A stretch of 64,000 nt of DNA from Clostridiales bacterium (GCA_004558025.1 SFEG01000005.1:62001-126000), one strand, 5' to 3'. Counted from the stretch's first letter, positions 16,779 through 24,861 are shown. Notes: generated by a model from the sequence alone, not told the origin. A program made the numbers and translations.

Positions 16779-17810
16779 ATGGCATACAATTTTAACGAGA
16801 TCAGACTTGAAAAGGGTATGTATTCCGAGCGAGGCAAGACCTTCGAGCAGACGCTCGAGGCGCTCGACCCCAACGAAAACTATAAGGGCACTCCCTACGA
16901 GGGACTCGACGCGTTCCAGCGTCAGCTCAAGAGATTCGATATAAAGGTTCGCGGAGCGGGCAGCGACGTTGTCGAGAAATTTTTCTCCACCGCGGAATCC
17001 GCCGTGCTGTTTCCTGAGTACGTCTCGCGCAGCGTAAAGGCGGGCATGGAGGAGGGCAATATCCTGCCCTCCATCACCGCGACCGTCACCCGTTTTGACG
17101 GAATGGACTACCGCTCCATCTACTCGGCAGCCTCCGAGGACGATAAGAGCCTGCGCTATGTCGGCGAGGGCGCTGCCATACCTCAGACCGAGGTCAAGGC
17201 ATCCGACCACCTCGTGAAGCTCAAAAAGCGCGGCAGAATGCTCGTCGCCTCCTATGAGGCTATCCGTTTCCAGCGCCTCGATCTGTTTTCCGTCATGCTC
17301 CGTCAGATCGGCAACCAGATCATGCGCATGCATCTTGAGGATGCCATCGACGTTATCAAAAACGGAGACGGCAACTCCAACAGCGCGGCGACCTACACCG
17401 TCGGCGACATTACCATCGGCGGTACCGCAGGCACACTGAGCTACGGGGAGCTTCTCAACTTCTGGAACACCTTTGATCCCTACACCATGAATACCCTGCT
17501 CGCGGCTCCCGACGTGATGATGAAGATCCTCAAGTGCTCCGAGTTCCAGAACCCCCTGTCGGGTCTGAACTTCCAGGGCACCGGCGAGCCCGGCAACCCC
17601 CTCGGCGCAAAGCTCATCCGCTGCTCTGCGATGCCCGCAGGCAGCGTGATCGGCCTTGACAAGGGCTACGCTCTTGAGATGGTCACCGCGGGCGACGTGA
17701 GCGTCGAATACGACAGACTCATCGACCGCCAGCTCGAGCGTGCAGCCATCACCAGCATCTCGGGCTTTGCAAAGCTCTACACCGAGGCTTCCAAGGTGCT
17801 GACCGTTTGA
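16779..17810 (+). CDS. Major capsid protein (HK97 fold, cluster 1)
   Basis: The protein has 343 residues with AAGGAGG before the ATG. It has a charged helical N-terminus (MYSERGKTFEQTLEALD), an FPEYVSRSVKAGMEEG segment, a long helix followed by FQRLDLFSVMLRQIG, and a C-terminal GYALEMVTAGDVSVEYDRLI with TSISGFAKLYTEA, a pattern typical of HK97-fold coat proteins. It ends only 10 bases before the hairpin chain that splits the cluster. Gene order terminase-portal-protease-decoration-capsid is the canonical one. Confidence 0.85.
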   Translation: MAYNFNEIRLEKGMYSERGKTFEQTLEALDPNENYKGTPYEGLDAFQRQLKRFDIKVRGAGSDVVEKFFSTAESAVLFPEYVSRSVKAGMEEGNILPSITATVTRFDGMDYRSIYSAASEDDKSLRYVGEGAAIPQTEVKASDHLVKLKKRGRMLVASYEAIRFQRLDLFSVMLRQIGNQIMRMHLEDAIDVIKNGDGNSNSAATYTVGDITIGGTAGTLSYGELLNFWNTFDPYTMNTLLAAPDVMMKILKCSEFQNPLSGLNFQGTGEPGNPLGAKLIRCSAMPAGSVIGLDKGYALEMVTAGDVSVEYDRLIDRQLERAAITSISGFAKLYTEASKVLTV

Positions 17811-17819
17811 TAAAAATAA

Positions 17820-17990
17820 GGAGACGGAGCTTAGCTCCGTCTCCGAAGAGAGAAAAAGCTTTTGACTTTTTCTCTCTTCTTTACGCCACATTTTTTGTGA
17901 AGTATAACCTCACAAAAAATCTCGCTGCGATCGTCAAAAAGTCCTGACGGACGTTTTTGATGGCTATTTATCTGATTACGAGCGGGGCCT
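17820..17990. repeat. Chain of hairpins inside the phage-like cluster (copy 2)
   Basis: Consecutive inverted repeats fill the gap between the capsid and the next gene: 17820-17844 (GGAGACGGAG stem, terminator-like), 17846-17878 (13 bp perfect stem AAGAGAGAAAAAG), 17890-17920 (11 bp ATTTTTTGTGA) and an imperfect stem at 17935-17960 (TCAAAAA..GTCC). The order hairpin, A-rich hairpin, mixed hairpins and then a GCGGGGCCTT block parallels the chain at 8755-8980. No gene is convincing between 17811 and 18079. The element may act as a terminator or processing site that lowers expression of genes after the capsid. Confidence 0.6.
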
Positions 17991-18079
17991 TTGCCCCCTC
18001 GCACTCCCCTGCTGCCAAATCGCTTTTGCATGCGGCACAGGAAGCGGAGTTTGATCAGTCTATTTTCAGGAGGTATTCA

Positions 18080-18451
18080 ATGTCATATACGGATATGGAC
18101 ATAGAAATGAAGGCGCTGAGCATGCTCGGCTCGAACGTTCCGGACGAGGACGCGGTCATGCTGCGCACGGTCTGCGCCGCCGCTGCCGCGGAGCTTGAGG
18201 GAAGGCTCAGGCGCAGCGCTTCAAGCGATGATATGACCGAGCTTTTTACAACGGCGGCCGGTATGCTGGCGATAAGCATGTACATGGAGCTCGGAGCCGC
18301 GCACTCGGGCGGCGTGAGCGGCTTTACGGCGGGCAGGCTCTCGGTGCAGCTCGGCGGAGCGTCCGCTGCGGCGCTCAGAAAAAGCGCCGAGACGCTGCTG
18401 GGAGCGTATCTCGACAACGGCGGCTTTGAATTCGTGGGGGTGCAGGGATGA
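18080..18451 (+). CDS. Head-tail connector-like protein (cluster 1)
   Basis: The protein has 123 residues from ATG 18080, with AGGAGG at 18069-18074; the open frame extends further upstream through the hairpins but that part is not credible. The helical pattern (DIEMKALSMLGSNVPDEDAVML, broken here as a helix-turn-helix bundle) and the size match gp6/gp15-type adaptor proteins that sit beneath the portal ring. It overlaps the next gene by 4 bases. Confidence 0.7.
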   Translation: MSYTDMDIEMKALSMLGSNVPDEDAVMLRTVCAAAAAELEGRLRRSASSDDMTELFTTAAGMLAISMYMELGAAHSGGVSGFTAGRLSVQLGGASAAALRKSAETLLGAYLDNGGFEFVGVQG

Positions 18452-18759
18452 CGGTAACGAACAGACTGCTGCACAATTACGGTGAGGCTGTCACCATAGG
18501 CTCAACAGAGGGCAGGGGCTTTATATCCTGTCTTGACCCCGACGATGCGCAGATACACAAGACGCAGCTTCCCCCGGGCGTGACGAACAAGTCAAAATAC
18601 CGCCTCATCACCGACACCGAGGGCATTGCCGAGGGCGACTGCGTTACTGCCGCGGGCAGGAGCTATATCGTTCTGCGCGTTGAGCCCGTGCGCATATTCG
18701 GCGCATTTTCGCACAATGAGTGCATCCTAAAGCTTAAAGGAGGCGGGACGAATGCTTGA
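18448..18759 (+). CDS. Small beta-rich protein, possible head-closure protein
   Basis: The protein has 103 residues and overlaps both neighbours (4 and 8 bases). It is beta-rich (YGEAVTIGSTEGRGFISCL, SYIVLRVEPVRIFG). In phage gene order this slot holds the head-closure or stopper protein, and such proteins are about 100-120 residues and beta-rich. No specific motif is recognised; the role is positional inference. Confidence 0.6.
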   Translation: MTVTNRLLHNYGEAVTIGSTEGRGFISCLDPDDAQIHKTQLPPGVTNKSKYRLITDTEGIAEGDCVTAAGRSYIVLRVEPVRIFGAFSHNECILKLKGGGTNA

Positions 18760-19219
18760 AGCCATAGCGGCCGGGATAGCCGAGGCGCTGAATAGCGCGG
18801 AGATAAAGGCGGTCACGGCCTTTGACGCAAATGAGCTCGATACCGCCGCGCCCTTCGTGTGCGTGGGGCTTCAGTCGGCAAAGCTCACCTCGTCCGGACT
18901 CGGAAATTACATAGGCATCTGCACCGAGGACGGGCAGGTGAAGGAAATGTACGGCGAAAAAGCGGAGCTCAGCCTCGCCCTGGACGTCTACAGTCCCGCG
19001 GCGGAGGCGGAGAAGTGCTCTGAGCTTGCCGATCGCGTCCGATGCGCGCTGTACGGCGTCGACGGTGTGTCCGTCGCGGAGTTTTACTTCGGCGAGATAA
19101 AATACGACGCCGACAGCCGCATGCTGCGCTCAAGCTGCCGGGCAAAGGTCTGCGCCTATCTCGTGCGCGAAAAGCTCGGCAGCTCGCTTTCGGAATACAG
19201 TATAGGGGAGGATAAATGA
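18752..19219 (+). CDS. Possible tail-terminator/tail-completion protein
   Basis: The protein has 155 residues with AAAGGAGG upstream of the ATG. It has an N-terminal helix (LEAIAAGIAEALNSAEIKAV) and later alternation of strands and helices with KAELSLALDVYSPAAEAEKC, a layout seen in tail-terminator proteins that close the top of phage tails. It overlaps the next gene by 4 bases. A clear family match cannot be made by eye. Confidence 0.6.
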   Translation: MLEAIAAGIAEALNSAEIKAVTAFDANELDTAAPFVCVGLQSAKLTSSGLGNYIGICTEDGQVKEMYGEKAELSLALDVYSPAAEAEKCSELADRVRCALYGVDGVSVAEFYFGEIKYDADSRMLRSSCRAKVCAYLVREKLGSSLSEYSIGEDK

Positions 19220-19590
19220 GCATGATAAAGGCATATTCCGCGAACACGGCGAAGATCGGCGTGGACGGCGTTCCTCTCGGCGCGGTGACGCTGGCCGAGG
19301 AATATGAGGACTACTCGGAGTACCCGGTGCGCGGCTTCGGCGACTCCTGCCCGAGCGCGATACTGACCTTTGACCGAAGCTACAGCGTTATTCTCGAGCG
19401 TGAGGTGTCCGTCGGCGACGGTGTGAGATTGGAAAACATCGGCGAGTTTGAGCTTCAGATAGGTGGCAGGATATACAGCGGCTGCCGCTGCATACAGCTC
19501 AAGAAGATAAGAAAGCCCGACGGCTCCGAGCGAGAAAAAATAACGATCCGCGCACTGGATCGTCAGGAGGTGTCCGCAAATGAACAATGA
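19216..19590 (+). CDS. Beta-rich protein, possible short tail-tube-like subunit
   Basis: The protein has 124 residues, nearly all beta strands, with GDSCPSAILTFDRSYSVILE and IGGRIYSGCRCIQLKKIR. It follows the putative terminator in the slot where the tube protein is expected. If it is a tube subunit, it would be the only one in the cluster, and no tape measure is present to set a tail length. I do not recognise a named family; the tube suggestion is inference. Confidence 0.55.
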   Translation: MSMIKAYSANTAKIGVDGVPLGAVTLAEEYEDYSEYPVRGFGDSCPSAILTFDRSYSVILEREVSVGDGVRLENIGEFELQIGGRIYSGCRCIQLKKIRKPDGSEREKITIRALDRQEVSANEQ

Positions 19591-19750
19591 GGGCGAAATG
19601 CTGAATGTCCGCGCGTACACGCCGGATGAAAACGGCGTCAATTTCGATGAGCAGCAGCTGTTTATCGTGCGCCGGCGCGATATGTCGTTTCTGTCGGACT
19701 ATTTCCGCCGCGACGCGCGCAGATACGATAACGGCTTTGAGCTGTATTAG
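19580..19750 (+). CDS. 56-residue protein of unknown function
   Basis: A short gene from ATG 19580, with GGAGG 8 bases upstream, overlapping the previous gene by 11 bases and ending at TAG 19750, 12 bases before the next ATG. The product (MNNEGEMLNVRAYTPDENGV..., ending YDNGFELY) is charged and arginine-rich in the second half. The tight packing and ribosome site support a real gene. No family is recognised. Confidence 0.6.
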   Translation: MNNEGEMLNVRAYTPDENGVNFDEQQLFIVRRRDMSFLSDYFRRDARRYDNGFELY

Positions 19751-19762
19751 GAGGGAGAAAAC

Positions 19763-20332
19763 ATGCTTGCACCAATGCAATACAGAGACTTTGTGTGGCC
19801 GAATAACCCAAGGGTGTTCGAGGTCAAATACCGCCGCACGCTGCACAGCTATAAGCTGCCGTTTTCCGGCTATGTTGTGCAGAATCTGGGGCTGCAGAAC
19901 AAGATAATACGCGGCGAGGGCGAGTTCGTCGGCCCGCAGGCTTATGAAAATTTCCGCAAGCTCGCCGCACTTTTTGAGGAGAATAAGGGCGGTAAGCTCG
20001 TGCACCCCGTGTGGCCGACGATGCGCGCGTATTTTGCATCCCTCAGCCTCAAGCAAGAGCCGAAGGAGGACTACATAAGCTACAGCTTTGAGTTCTGGGA
20101 GTATGTCGGCTCTGCATTCGAGGACTCGTCCGAGGCAATAGACGACACCGATTACGGCAATCCCATCTCCGACATAAGCCGCGTGCGCTATTACAGCGCG
20201 GGCGAAAACGATACACTGCGCAAAATATCGCAGCTAAAGGGCGTTGCGCTGACTGTCCTTATGGAGCTCAACCCCGATATAACAAGCCCCGACGCCGTGA
20301 TATCCTACGGCAGGCTCATAAGGATAAGGTGA
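19763..20332 (+). CDS. Tail/hub-associated protein with C-terminal LysM domain
   Basis: The protein has 189 residues with GGAGGG upstream. The N-terminal 130 residues are a beta-rich domain of the type seen in XkdP/gpU-like tail proteins (FVWPNNPRVFEVKYRR, SYKLPFSGYVVQNLG); the last 48 residues are a LysM fold (GENDTLRKISQLKGVALTVL, LNPDIT, YGRLIRI). LysM binds peptidoglycan or stabilises hub assembly. In contractile phages and PBSX a LysM protein of this kind sits beside the hub gene, as here. It supports the idea of a short tail or spike at the end of the head. Confidence 0.75.
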   Translation: MLAPMQYRDFVWPNNPRVFEVKYRRTLHSYKLPFSGYVVQNLGLQNKIIRGEGEFVGPQAYENFRKLAALFEENKGGKLVHPVWPTMRAYFASLSLKQEPKEDYISYSFEFWEYVGSAFEDSSEAIDDTDYGNPISDISRVRYYSAGENDTLRKISQLKGVALTVLMELNPDITSPDAVISYGRLIRIR

Positions 20333-20336
20333 CGCG

Positions 20337-21269
20337 ATGAAGGGATATATCATGGATAAAGACGGCGTGTCCACGCCTCTGCCCGAATTTTTGTCCTGGG
20401 ACGTGTGCCACGGCATGGGCGAGCCCTGCGACTGGTTCGAGGTGAGCTTTATATATTACAGCAGCCAGCTTCCGAAGCTGCAAACGGCCTGCTCCTTCCG
20501 CGCAACGCATGACGGCGCGATCGTTTTCAGCGGCGTTATTGACGAATACAGCATAAGCATCGACGAAAAGGGCTCGGTCGTCACGCTTTCCGGGCGCTCA
20601 AAGGCGGCGCTTTTACTGGATAATGAGCTTCCGTCGCAGGAATACCCCGCACTCGGCAGCGCCGCGGCCGTTGCGAGCTTTGTTTCGCCCTACGGTATAA
20701 GCAGCGTGATTGCGGGCTCGAGCGTTACGCTGAGCGCCTTCTCCGTCCGTACAGGCGAGAGCGCGTGGAGCGCCCTGAAGCGCTTCTGCCGCTACGCATG
20801 GGAAACGACTCCGTACTTCACAAAGGACGGAACGCTCATACTAAACGGGCGCAGCGGCGACACGATAACGGTCGACGCTTCAAAGGACGTTTCGAGCATC
20901 GCAATGTGCGACGAGCGATACGGCATAATTTCGGACATAAGCGTCCGCAACCGAGTGACAGGCGCAAGCTACACGAGCTCGAATACCGCATTCGCCGCAC
21001 GGGGCGGCAAATGCCACAGAGAGATGACCGTGCCGAAGACCACCGGCGCGGACGCAGTGAGATACACGGCGGCATATCAGATAGCCGAATCGCAGCGCTG
21101 CAAAAAATGCGTAAAGTTTACGCTGACAAAGCAGTTTGCCTGTTTCCCCGGCGACAGGGTGAATCTTACGGCATCAAAGCTCGGCATAAGCGGCGTGTTC
21201 ACCGTCTTGTCGTCGCACTGCTGGGCCGATTCACTGAGCGCCGGAACGATCGTAACATTGGAGGTGTGA
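20337..21269 (+). CDS. Baseplate hub protein (XkdQ / gpD-like)
   Basis: The protein has 310 residues, starting 4 bases past the LysM gene. The pattern WFEVSFIYYSSQLP, GAIVFSGVIDEYSISIDEKG, VTLSGRSKAALLLDNEL, a serine-rich central segment and the C-terminal ACFPGDRVNLTASKLG match the late-control D / XkdQ hub family, whose trimer forms the central baseplate hub. In PBSX the hub gene follows the LysM protein, as it does here. No lysozyme domain is attached. Confidence 0.8.
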   Translation: MKGYIMDKDGVSTPLPEFLSWDVCHGMGEPCDWFEVSFIYYSSQLPKLQTACSFRATHDGAIVFSGVIDEYSISIDEKGSVVTLSGRSKAALLLDNELPSQEYPALGSAAAVASFVSPYGISSVIAGSSVTLSAFSVRTGESAWSALKRFCRYAWETTPYFTKDGTLILNGRSGDTITVDASKDVSSIAMCDERYGIISDISVRNRVTGASYTSSNTAFAARGGKCHREMTVPKTTGADAVRYTAAYQIAESQRCKKCVKFTLTKQFACFPGDRVNLTASKLGISGVFTVLSSHCWADSLSAGTIVTLEV

Positions 21270-21271
21270 GC

Positions 21272-21445
21272 ATGTGGCTTTCCGAGGTCAAAAGAAAAAC
21301 CGAGCAGTCGGCGACACTGCCCGATATAAGCGTCAATTCCGCGGGGGATATAAATCTTGAGACCGCGAGCGCGCGCATATGTATCAAAAACAGCGGCGAG
21401 ATAGTCATTGAAGGCACAGTCACCGTAAACGGCAGGACAATATAA
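21272..21445 (+). CDS. 57-residue protein at the end of the phage-like cluster
   Basis: A short gene from ATG 21272, with GGAGG upstream (21260-21264), ending just before the terminator. The product (MWLSEVKRKTEQSATLPDIS ... SGEIVIEGTVTVNGRTI) looks like a short beta-hairpin repeat with INLETASARICIKNSG, resembling the carrier-plug or PAAR-adjacent segment of baseplate spikes, but it is too short to assign. It is last in the cluster. Confidence 0.6.
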   Translation: MWLSEVKRKTEQSATLPDISVNSAGDINLETASARICIKNSGEIVIEGTVTVNGRTI

Positions 21446-21459
21446 AAGATATGAAACAA

Positions 21460-21491
21460 AAAACGAGAGTACCGATCGGTACTCTCGTTTT
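21460..21491. terminator. Bidirectional terminator between the cluster and gdhA
   Basis: Perfect stem AAAACGAGAGTACCG with its complement around a two-base centre, with A-runs on one side and T-runs on the other. It ends both the plus-strand phage-like cluster and the minus-strand gdhA gene. Confidence 0.9.
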
Positions 21492-21511
21492 GTTAACTTA
21501 GCTTGTAGGAA

Positions 21512-22861
21512 TCAGACGATACCCTGAGCCATCATTGCGTCGGCGACCTTCAGGAAGCCTGCAACGTTTGCACCGAGCATGAGGTTGCCCGGCTCGCCGC
21601 ACTCGACGGATGCGTCGTAGCATGCCTTGAAGATGTTCTTCATGATGCCCTGCAGCTTCTCATCAACTTCCTCGAAGCTCCAGCTCATGCGGATGGAGTT
21701 CTGGCTCATCTCGAGACCGGAGGTTGCAACGCCGCCTGCGTTGGATGCCTTGCCGGGGCTGTAGAGCAGGCCGTTGCCGAGAACCTTCTCTATTGCTTCC
21801 GGGGTAAGAGGCATGTTTGCGCCTTCGAATACTGCCATGCAGCCATTGTCGATCAGGTGCTGTACGTCGTCAGCGTCCATCTCGTTCTGGGATGCGCAAG
21901 GCATTGCGATGTCGCACTTGAGGGTCCAGATGCCCTTGCGGCCTTCGTGGTACTCGGAGCCGGGAACTTCGTCGGCATAAACGCTGATGCGTGCGCGGCG
22001 CTTCTGCTTGATGTCCATGACCTTCTTGAGGTCAACGCCGTCGGGATCGTAGATGTAGCCGTTGGAGTCGCACATTGCGATAACGGTGCCGCCGAGCTGG
22101 GTGCACTTCTCTGCTGCGTACTGAGCAACGTTGCCTGCGCCGGAAACGATGACCTTCTTGCCCTCGAAGGAGGTGTTTGCAAGGTGGCTGAGTGCTTCTG
22201 CTGCGTAGTAGCACAGACCGTAGCCGGTAGCCTGGGTACGAGCCAGGGAACCGCCGAAGGTCAGACCCTTACCGGTGATGACGCCGCCCTCGAAGCGGTC
22301 GACGATCTTCTTGTACTGGCCGAACATGTAGCCGACCTCGCGTGCGCCGACGCCGATGTCGCCTGCGGGAGTGTCGGTGAACTGGCCGATGTGACGGTAC
22401 AGCTCGGTCATGAAGCTCTGGCAGAAACGCATGACTTCTGCATCGGACTTGCCCTTCGGGTCAAAGTCGGAGCCGCCCTTGCCGCCGCCCATGGGCAGAG
22501 TGGTCAGGGAGTTCTTGAGGATCTGCTCGAAGCCGAGGAACTTTATAACGGAGAGGTTGACAGAGGGATGGAAGCGCAGGCCGCCCTTGTAAGGTCCGAT
22601 AGCGGAGTTGAACTGTACGCGGTAGCCGCGGTTGACCTGGACCTTGCCGTTGTCGTCGACCCAGGGAACGCGGAAGGTAACAACGCGCTCGGGCTCTACG
22701 AAACGCTCGATGATGGCGTTCTTCTCCCACTCGGGGTGCTTGTCAACGACGAGCTGCAGGCTCTCGAATACTTCGCGGACTGCCTGAAGGAACTCGGGCT
22801 GGTCTGGATCGCGCTTTTCGACGGAGTCATAGACTCTCTTAAGATACTCGTTTGTAATCAT
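21512..22861 (-). CDS. gdhA: NADP-specific glutamate dehydrogenase
   Basis: Interconverts 2-oxoglutarate plus ammonia and glutamate with NADP(H); cytosolic hexamer. The length of 449 residues is that of the bacterial hexameric NADP type. Motifs: GPYKGGLRFHPSVN with the catalytic-region lysine, the PMGGGKGGSDFDPKG active-site loop, PAGDIGVGAREVGYMFG, then the Rossmann GSGNVAQY-type segment (VSGAGNVAQYAAEK). AGGAGAG precedes the ATG. It is a single-gene unit, convergent with the phage-like cluster and separated from it by a shared terminator. Confidence 0.96.
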   Translation of the reverse strand: MITNEYLKRVYDSVEKRDPDQPEFLQAVREVFESLQLVVDKHPEWEKNAIIERFVEPERVVTFRVPWVDDNGKVQVNRGYRVQFNSAIGPYKGGLRFHPSVNLSVIKFLGFEQILKNSLTTLPMGGGKGGSDFDPKGKSDAEVMRFCQSFMTELYRHIGQFTDTPAGDIGVGAREVGYMFGQYKKIVDRFEGGVITGKGLTFGGSLARTQATGYGLCYYAAEALSHLANTSFEGKKVIVSGAGNVAQYAAEKCTQLGGTVIAMCDSNGYIYDPDGVDLKKVMDIKQKRRARISVYADEVPGSEYHEGRKGIWTLKCDIAMPCASQNEMDADDVQHLIDNGCMAVFEGANMPLTPEAIEKVLGNGLLYSPGKASNAGGVATSGLEMSQNSIRMSWSFEEVDEKLQGIMKNIFKACYDASVECGEPGNLMLGANVAGFLKVADAMMAQGIV

Positions 22862-22931
22862 TGCTTTTTTCTCTCCTATTGAAAAAATTGAAAACTAATC
22901 ATTCAGGGGAAACACATTCCCCACTTTTCAA

Positions 22932-22960
22932 ATTCTATTCCTTGCGGCCTAAATATACAA
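22932..22960 (-). promoter_or_regulatory. Candidate gdhA promoter
   Basis: On the minus strand: TTGTAT (22960-22955), 17-base spacer, TAGAAT (22937-22932), 71 bases before the gdhA start. Boxes match the consensus at four and five of six positions. Confidence 0.5.
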
Positions 22961-23080
22961 TTGTGAGATGTTATAAAAATGATGCATAAAAAACCGTCAC
23001 ATTGCACCAAAAAAGACGCGGTTTGAGAGTATTTGCCCCTTGAGTACCCCCTAATTGCACATGAACAGCGACAATATTGA

Positions 23081-23098
23081 CACTATCTTAACATAGTG
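23081..23098. promoter_or_regulatory. Inverted repeat, possible operator
   Basis: CACTAT-CTTAAC-ATAGTG in the 353-base gap between gdhA and the small zinc-ribbon gene, 38 bases upstream of the promoter at 23136. It may be a regulator site for either flanking gene. Outside this repeat and the two promoters I see nothing else in the gap. Confidence 0.35.
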
Positions 23099-23135
23099 CG
23101 CGTTTTGCTATTTAAATAACGCAAAAAAAACGGAC

Positions 23136-23164
23136 TTGACAAATTACGCAAAAGCATGTACTAT
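23136..23164 (+). promoter_or_regulatory. Sigma-A promoter of the zinc-ribbon gene
   Basis: TTGACA at 23136-23141, a 17-base spacer and TACTAT at 23159-23164, ending 50 bases before the TTG start. Confidence 0.8.
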
Positions 23165-23214
23165 CCTAAGCAGACAATGCAATTGCATAAAATATCTTAT
23201 CGGGAGAGATGCGC

Positions 23215-23424
23215 TTGAATAACAAAAATGAATACGCCGCGTATTGCGGGCAGTGCCGTTTGATGTTCGAGGACGGTGAGGAGATGTTCTCGTGGGAAGA
23301 TGAGCTTGTCTGCGCCGACTGCTTCGACATTCTGTTTTCGGAGCTTGACCGCTACGATAGGGCAAGGCTCATCGGCAGCAGGATAATAAATTACCGGCGT
23401 CCTGGTAGGACACCGGTAAGCTGA
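23215..23424 (+). CDS. Small zinc-ribbon protein of unknown function
   Basis: The protein has 69 residues from TTG 23215, chosen because GGGAGAG lies 7 bases upstream; an ATG at 23209 sits on that site. Cysteines come as CGQC and CADC about 23 residues apart, a zinc-ribbon arrangement (AAYCGQCRLMF, LVCADCFDILF). The last codons lie inside the hairpin shared with the convergent permease gene. Its own promoter is at 23136. No family name is recognised; such small proteins often act in regulation or as metal-binding adaptors. Confidence 0.7.
   Translation: MNNKNEYAAYCGQCRLMFEDGEEMFSWEDELVCADCFDILFSELDRYDRARLIGSRIINYRRPGRTPVS
23391..23419 (-). terminator. Terminator of the NCS2 permease gene
   Basis: A 13-bp stem (23391-23403 with 23407-23419, one mismatch) and three-base loop; on the minus strand it is followed by TTTATTAT. 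It overlaps the last codons of the convergent zinc-ribbon gene. Confidence 0.7.
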
Positions 23425-23436
23425 TTCTTGATTTTA

Positions 23437-24861
23437 TTATTTTACGATGACGAAAAACTTCAGGAGGAACAGGATCGACAGAACGTATGTCAAGATCGAA
23501 ACGTCCTTTGCCTTGCCGGTGAACGCGGCGACGACGGTGTAGGCGATGAGCGCCATGCCGATGCCGTGGCCGATAGAGCCTGTGATGGGCATGAAGATGA
23601 GCATGAGAGCAACGGGGATAACCTGGAGAATATCGTCCCAGTCGACCTTCTTGAGGCCGCTTATCATGAGAATGCCGACATAGATCAGAGCTGCACTCGT
23701 TGCCGGAGCGGGGATCAGAGCCGCGATGGGGGCGATGAACATGCACAGCAGGAACATTATAGCGGTCGTCAGCGCGGTAAGGCCGGTGCGGCCGCCCGCC
23801 TCGACGCCGGAACCGGACTCGATGAAGGTCGTTACGGTGGAGGTGCCGGTGCATGCGCCTGCGACGGTGCCGACGGAGTCCGCGAGCAGAGCTTCCTTCA
23901 TCTTGGGCATCTTGCCGTCCTTATCGAGCATGTCCGCGCGTGCGGCGGTGCCGACGAGGGTTCCGATGGTGTCGAACATATCGATCATGCAGAAGGTGAT
24001 TATAAGCGCGATGGCCGTGAACCAGCCGATGCTTATGAATGTCTCAAAATCAAACTTGAAGAAGGTGGTGTCGAGCATATCGCCCAGAGGGGGAACAAAG
24101 GATGCGGTGGCGAGAGACTCAAACGGATTCGTGTCGAGGAAAATGAAGCTGCCGCCCCAGTAGATGATGCAGGAGATGAGCATGCCGAGGATGACGGATG
24201 CCTTGACCTTGTGGTGGTTGAGGATGACAATGGCGAACACGCCGACGAGCATGGTCACGACATAGAGGACGAGCTGCGGATAAGCGCTGCCGACTGTGTC
24301 CTGCGCGACGGAGGGGGTCAGGCTTCCGAAGAAGGTCGACAGAACGTAGAACGGGCCGCCTTTTTCGCTGTAAAGGCCGGCGTTAGAGCCGAAGCCGATG
24401 TTCAGGAGCATAAGGCCGATGGCCGGGGTGATGCCTATGCGGATGCCGAAGGGGATAGCCTCGACGATCTTTTCGCGGATCGAGAAGAGGGTGAGAATGA
24501 TGAAGAATACGCCCTCGACGAGGATGATGCACATCGCGGCGGGGAAGGCCTCCTCATAGCTCAGGCCGGAGAGAGCGGCGATGTTCGCAACGACGACGGC
24601 GAAAAAGCTGTTGAGTCCCATGCCCGGAGCCATTGCGAAGGGCTTGTTCGCGGCGAAGGCCATGACGAGCATGCCGATGGCGGACGCTATGCACGTTGCC
24701 ATGAAAACGGCATTCCACAGCGGCGTTCCGGTCGCAAAGTTTGTCAGAAGGTTCGGGTTGAGTGCGATGATGTAAGCCATGGTCATGAAGGTGGTCAGAC
24801 CGGCGACTATCTCGGTTCGCACGTTCGTACCGTTTTCCTTCAGCTTGAAGATCTTTTCCAT
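23437..24861 (-). CDS. NCS2 purine permease (AzgA/PbuG-like)
   Basis: Proton-coupled importer of hypoxanthine, guanine or adenine, 474 residues, about 12-14 membrane segments. Family features: RTEIVAGLTTFMTMAYIIALNP at the N-terminus, the NKPFAMAPGMGLNSFFA loop, GIRIGITPAIGLMLLNIG, the DMFDTIGTLVGTA motif and ESGSGVEAGGRTGL, all as in AzgA-type NCS2 proteins. AAAGGAGCG precedes the ATG. It is a single-gene unit. No purine riboswitch consensus is found in the leader, but two hairpins are present. Confidence 0.93.
   Translation of the reverse strand: MEKIFKLKENGTNVRTEIVAGLTTFMTMAYIIALNPNLLTNFATGTPLWNAVFMATCIASAIGMLVMAFAANKPFAMAPGMGLNSFFAVVVANIAALSGLSYEEAFPAAMCIILVEGVFFIILTLFSIREKIVEAIPFGIRIGITPAIGLMLLNIGFGSNAGLYSEKGGPFYVLSTFFGSLTPSVAQDTVGSAYPQLVLYVVTMLVGVFAIVILNHHKVKASVILGMLISCIIYWGGSFIFLDTNPFESLATASFVPPLGDMLDTTFFKFDFETFISIGWFTAIALIITFCMIDMFDTIGTLVGTAARADMLDKDGKMPKMKEALLADSVGTVAGACTGTSTVTTFIESGSGVEAGGRTGLTALTTAIMFLLCMFIAPIAALIPAPATSAALIYVGILMISGLKKVDWDDILQVIPVALMLIFMPITGSIGHGIGMALIAYTVVAAFTGKAKDVSILTYVLSILFLLKFFVIVK

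Noticed and set aside
16758..17891. 377-codon minus-strand open frame
   Set aside because: Antisense to the capsid gene and through the hairpin chain; no protein-family pattern.
23077..23082. A second TTGACA as a promoter
   Set aside because: No -10 box lies 16-18 bases downstream; it overlaps an inverted repeat instead.
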